Source: Plotosus lineatus (taxonomy: Eukaryota > Chordata > Actinopteri > Siluriformes > Plotosidae). Taken from it: a stretch of DNA of 64,000 nucleotides. This document shows positions 62,520-64,000 of this stretch, in pieces. The notes beneath the pieces were generated by a model. The model searched no databases and was not told the origin of the DNA. It worked only from the letters and a program-made list of their open reading frames with translations. The stretch covers positions 46,557,580 through 46,621,579 of the forward strand of contig CM045729.1 in NCBI GenBank assembly GCA_024760905.1, written 5' to 3'. The stretch's first letter is position 1; the number at the start of each line of letters is the position of its first letter. The position numbers and the translations under genes are program-made.

Positions 62520-63220
62520 TATTAAAGGGCACCGGCCCCACATCCTGCATTCTGTAGTTCAGAGCAATTCCTTCACAGAGGGTTGCTGATTGATTAAAGC
62601 TTGTAAAATATCATCTTGCTTATCCACAATTATTGGATTATATGGAGTGCCTAGAGATTTCTTGTGACAAGAACATGGGCAGGAATGCAGTCAAATTTCT
62701 GCGGTGCCAAGCTGCTGGAATTGACTTCTAAAGTGGCCTAATGTTGGGCAATTGAACAATTACAGCTGCAGCAATTTGACATATCAGCTTGTAGCATGTC
62801 CACTGTCCTCTCTTTGTTGATTTGATAGCTGGGTCATTGTGAGGCATGAAAAATTTGATGGATTTGGTGTGGCTTTTTATTGCCCTCAAGATAAGGTGTG
62901 TCTGTGTACTGATGATGATCACGCACTGTTTCATTTGATCACGCCTCTCTGTCAGGTGGAATATTCATATCTTGTGTAGTTTGACTCTTACAGAGCAAAA
63001 TATTTTGCTCATTTCAAACCCAGGAACAGTGCACATCTATGTGAAAAATCACACAAATTTCAACATCACAGCAAAAATTTTTGCAGTTTTCAAGCTTTTT
63101 TGTTTGTTTCGTTTCATATACTTATTTGAACTTTTAATTTAAACTTGACCTCAAGGATCAAGTGTATGTTTTCATCTTGCTAAGATTTGCCAAGTGCTCT
63201 TGGAAAAACAAAAAAAATGT
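62520..63220. other. No recognisable feature
   Basis: AT-rich intergenic DNA without a repeat family or exon that I recognise. Confidence 0.4.
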
Positions 63221-63224
63221 TCTG

Positions 63225-63400
63225 GTTGTCTAAGTCAAGAGGAAGAGAAGTCATGTCAAGAGGGTCCTGGGTTTGAATCCTGGGTTCAGGCATTCCTGTT
63301 TGGAGTTGGGTTTCTTCCCTCTGCTTGCGTGGGTTTTCCTCGGGTACTCTGTTTTCCTCTCACAGTCCAAATAAATGTGCATTAGACCAATAAATCAAGC
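63225..63400 (+). repeat. SINE (family C), 5' part
   Basis: B box-like GGGTTTGAATCCTGG, then GGGTTTTCCTCGGGTACTC and CTCACAGTCCAAATAAATG. The 3' half is missing. Confidence 0.6.
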
Positions 63401-63412
63401 AGTTGTTTGGCC

Positions 63413-63553
63413 GCAGTCACCGTACACATGTTGTGCAGACCAAAGACAACATTTCAGATCAAGAACCTTATACTGATTGTGAAGAGTGTTCGACAAAATG
63501 CTTAGGGGTTACATTCATTCCAAAAGGGAACAGAAAATTCACCGATGGACAGG
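63413..63553 (+). other. Candidate exon near the right edge; unidentified
   Basis: An open frame lies between TTTGGCCGCAG and GATGGACAG|GTGAGG. It encodes a Cys-containing stretch (DCEECSTKCLG, then VTFIPKGNRKFTDGQ). The donor is good and the acceptor fair. No neighbouring exon is visible, and a SINE ends just upstream, so it could also be chance or repeat DNA. Confidence 0.25.
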
Positions 63554-63811
63554 TGAGGCTTGTTTTTTCTTTATTTCATGACAAACTAAGGAGAAAAATG
63601 GCCTGGAGTTGTGGTGTCAATACAAGTAAATGAGGCCAAACTGGTATATCAAAAACCTCTGGTGAACACAATCTTGTGTATTCTTACAACAAAGGAATGC
63701 ACCATTGAAATCGGCATCGAAAGTCTGGGACACCATGATTGGCAAAATAGTGTCATTCTTTCCTTTCCACTTTGACTACTGCTAGTAATTACTCACTGTC
63801 TGCCTTCCTTT

Positions 63812-64000
63812 CAGCTTTTTCCCTTTTACTCAGGAGTCGCCACAGCGAATCATCTGATTCGCACGTTTGATTTGGCAGAGGTTTTTTTTTTTTTTTTTAC
63901 ATCGGCTGCCCTTCCTGTCACAACCCTTTTTAGCAAGGGACAGAAACACGCTGACGGATTTACAGCCTACTCTTTACAAAAGTCAGCAATGGTTCTTTTA
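63812..64000 (-). repeat. Family A SINE, antisense, running off the window
   Basis: Reversed tail (TTTCAGCTTTTTCCCTTTTA, GGAGTCGCCACAGCGAATC) and body (CAGGAAGG complement, TTTTAGCAAGGGACAGAAAC), ending AGCAATGGTTCTTTTA at the edge. Confidence 0.8.

Overview
This window is nuclear DNA of a vertebrate, almost certainly a ray-finned fish. It has spliced genes with GT/AG introns, many (CA)n and (TA)n microsatellites, and a dense mix of Tc1/mariner, pogo/Tigger, hAT and RTE elements and tRNA-derived SINEs typical of teleosts. I cannot fix the species.

Three protein genes can be read exon by exon, and each closes in frame. (1) Minus strand, 3.2-9.5 kb: a six-exon gene for a 361-residue secreted protein I cannot name. 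Its C-terminal part resembles a caspase/legumain-type fold but seems to lack the catalytic His. (2) Plus strand, 19.4-37.9 kb: ttll4, a tubulin polyglutamylase, 18 coding exons and 1100 residues, probably driven from a CpG-rich region with a perfect NRF1 site near 14.87 kb. (3) Plus strand, 40.6-56.8 kb: prkag3, the AMP-activated kinase gamma-3 subunit, 11 coding exons and 332 residues, with a very short N-terminus. The TTLL4-PRKAG3 order agrees with human 2q35 as I recall it. These genes are unrelated in pathway (microtubule glutamylation; energy sensing) and are neighbours, not an operon.

The rest is mainly transposable elements. At least ten pogo/Tigger-type elements or fragments were found, several bounded by TA. 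There are three hAT elements, two with perfect 8-bp duplications. Other elements are a frameshifted Tc1 at 59.5-61.1 kb, an older Tc1 at 16.2-19.1 kb split by a CR1/L2/Rex1-type LINE, an RTE LINE at 45.6-47.8 kb, a TTA-flanked Harbinger-like MITE and a mariner-like relic in a ttll4 intron. A TTAA-flanked 815-bp element in a prkag3 intron carries a P2X7-tail-like Cys-rich ORF. Several SINE families are present; one combines a tRNA head with segments matching the local RTE.

The most notable items are the secreted protein of unknown function, the TTAA element with its Cys-rich domain, the datable nested insertions around 52.6-54.0 kb, and two unassigned exon-like ORFs at 47.9 and 63.4 kb.
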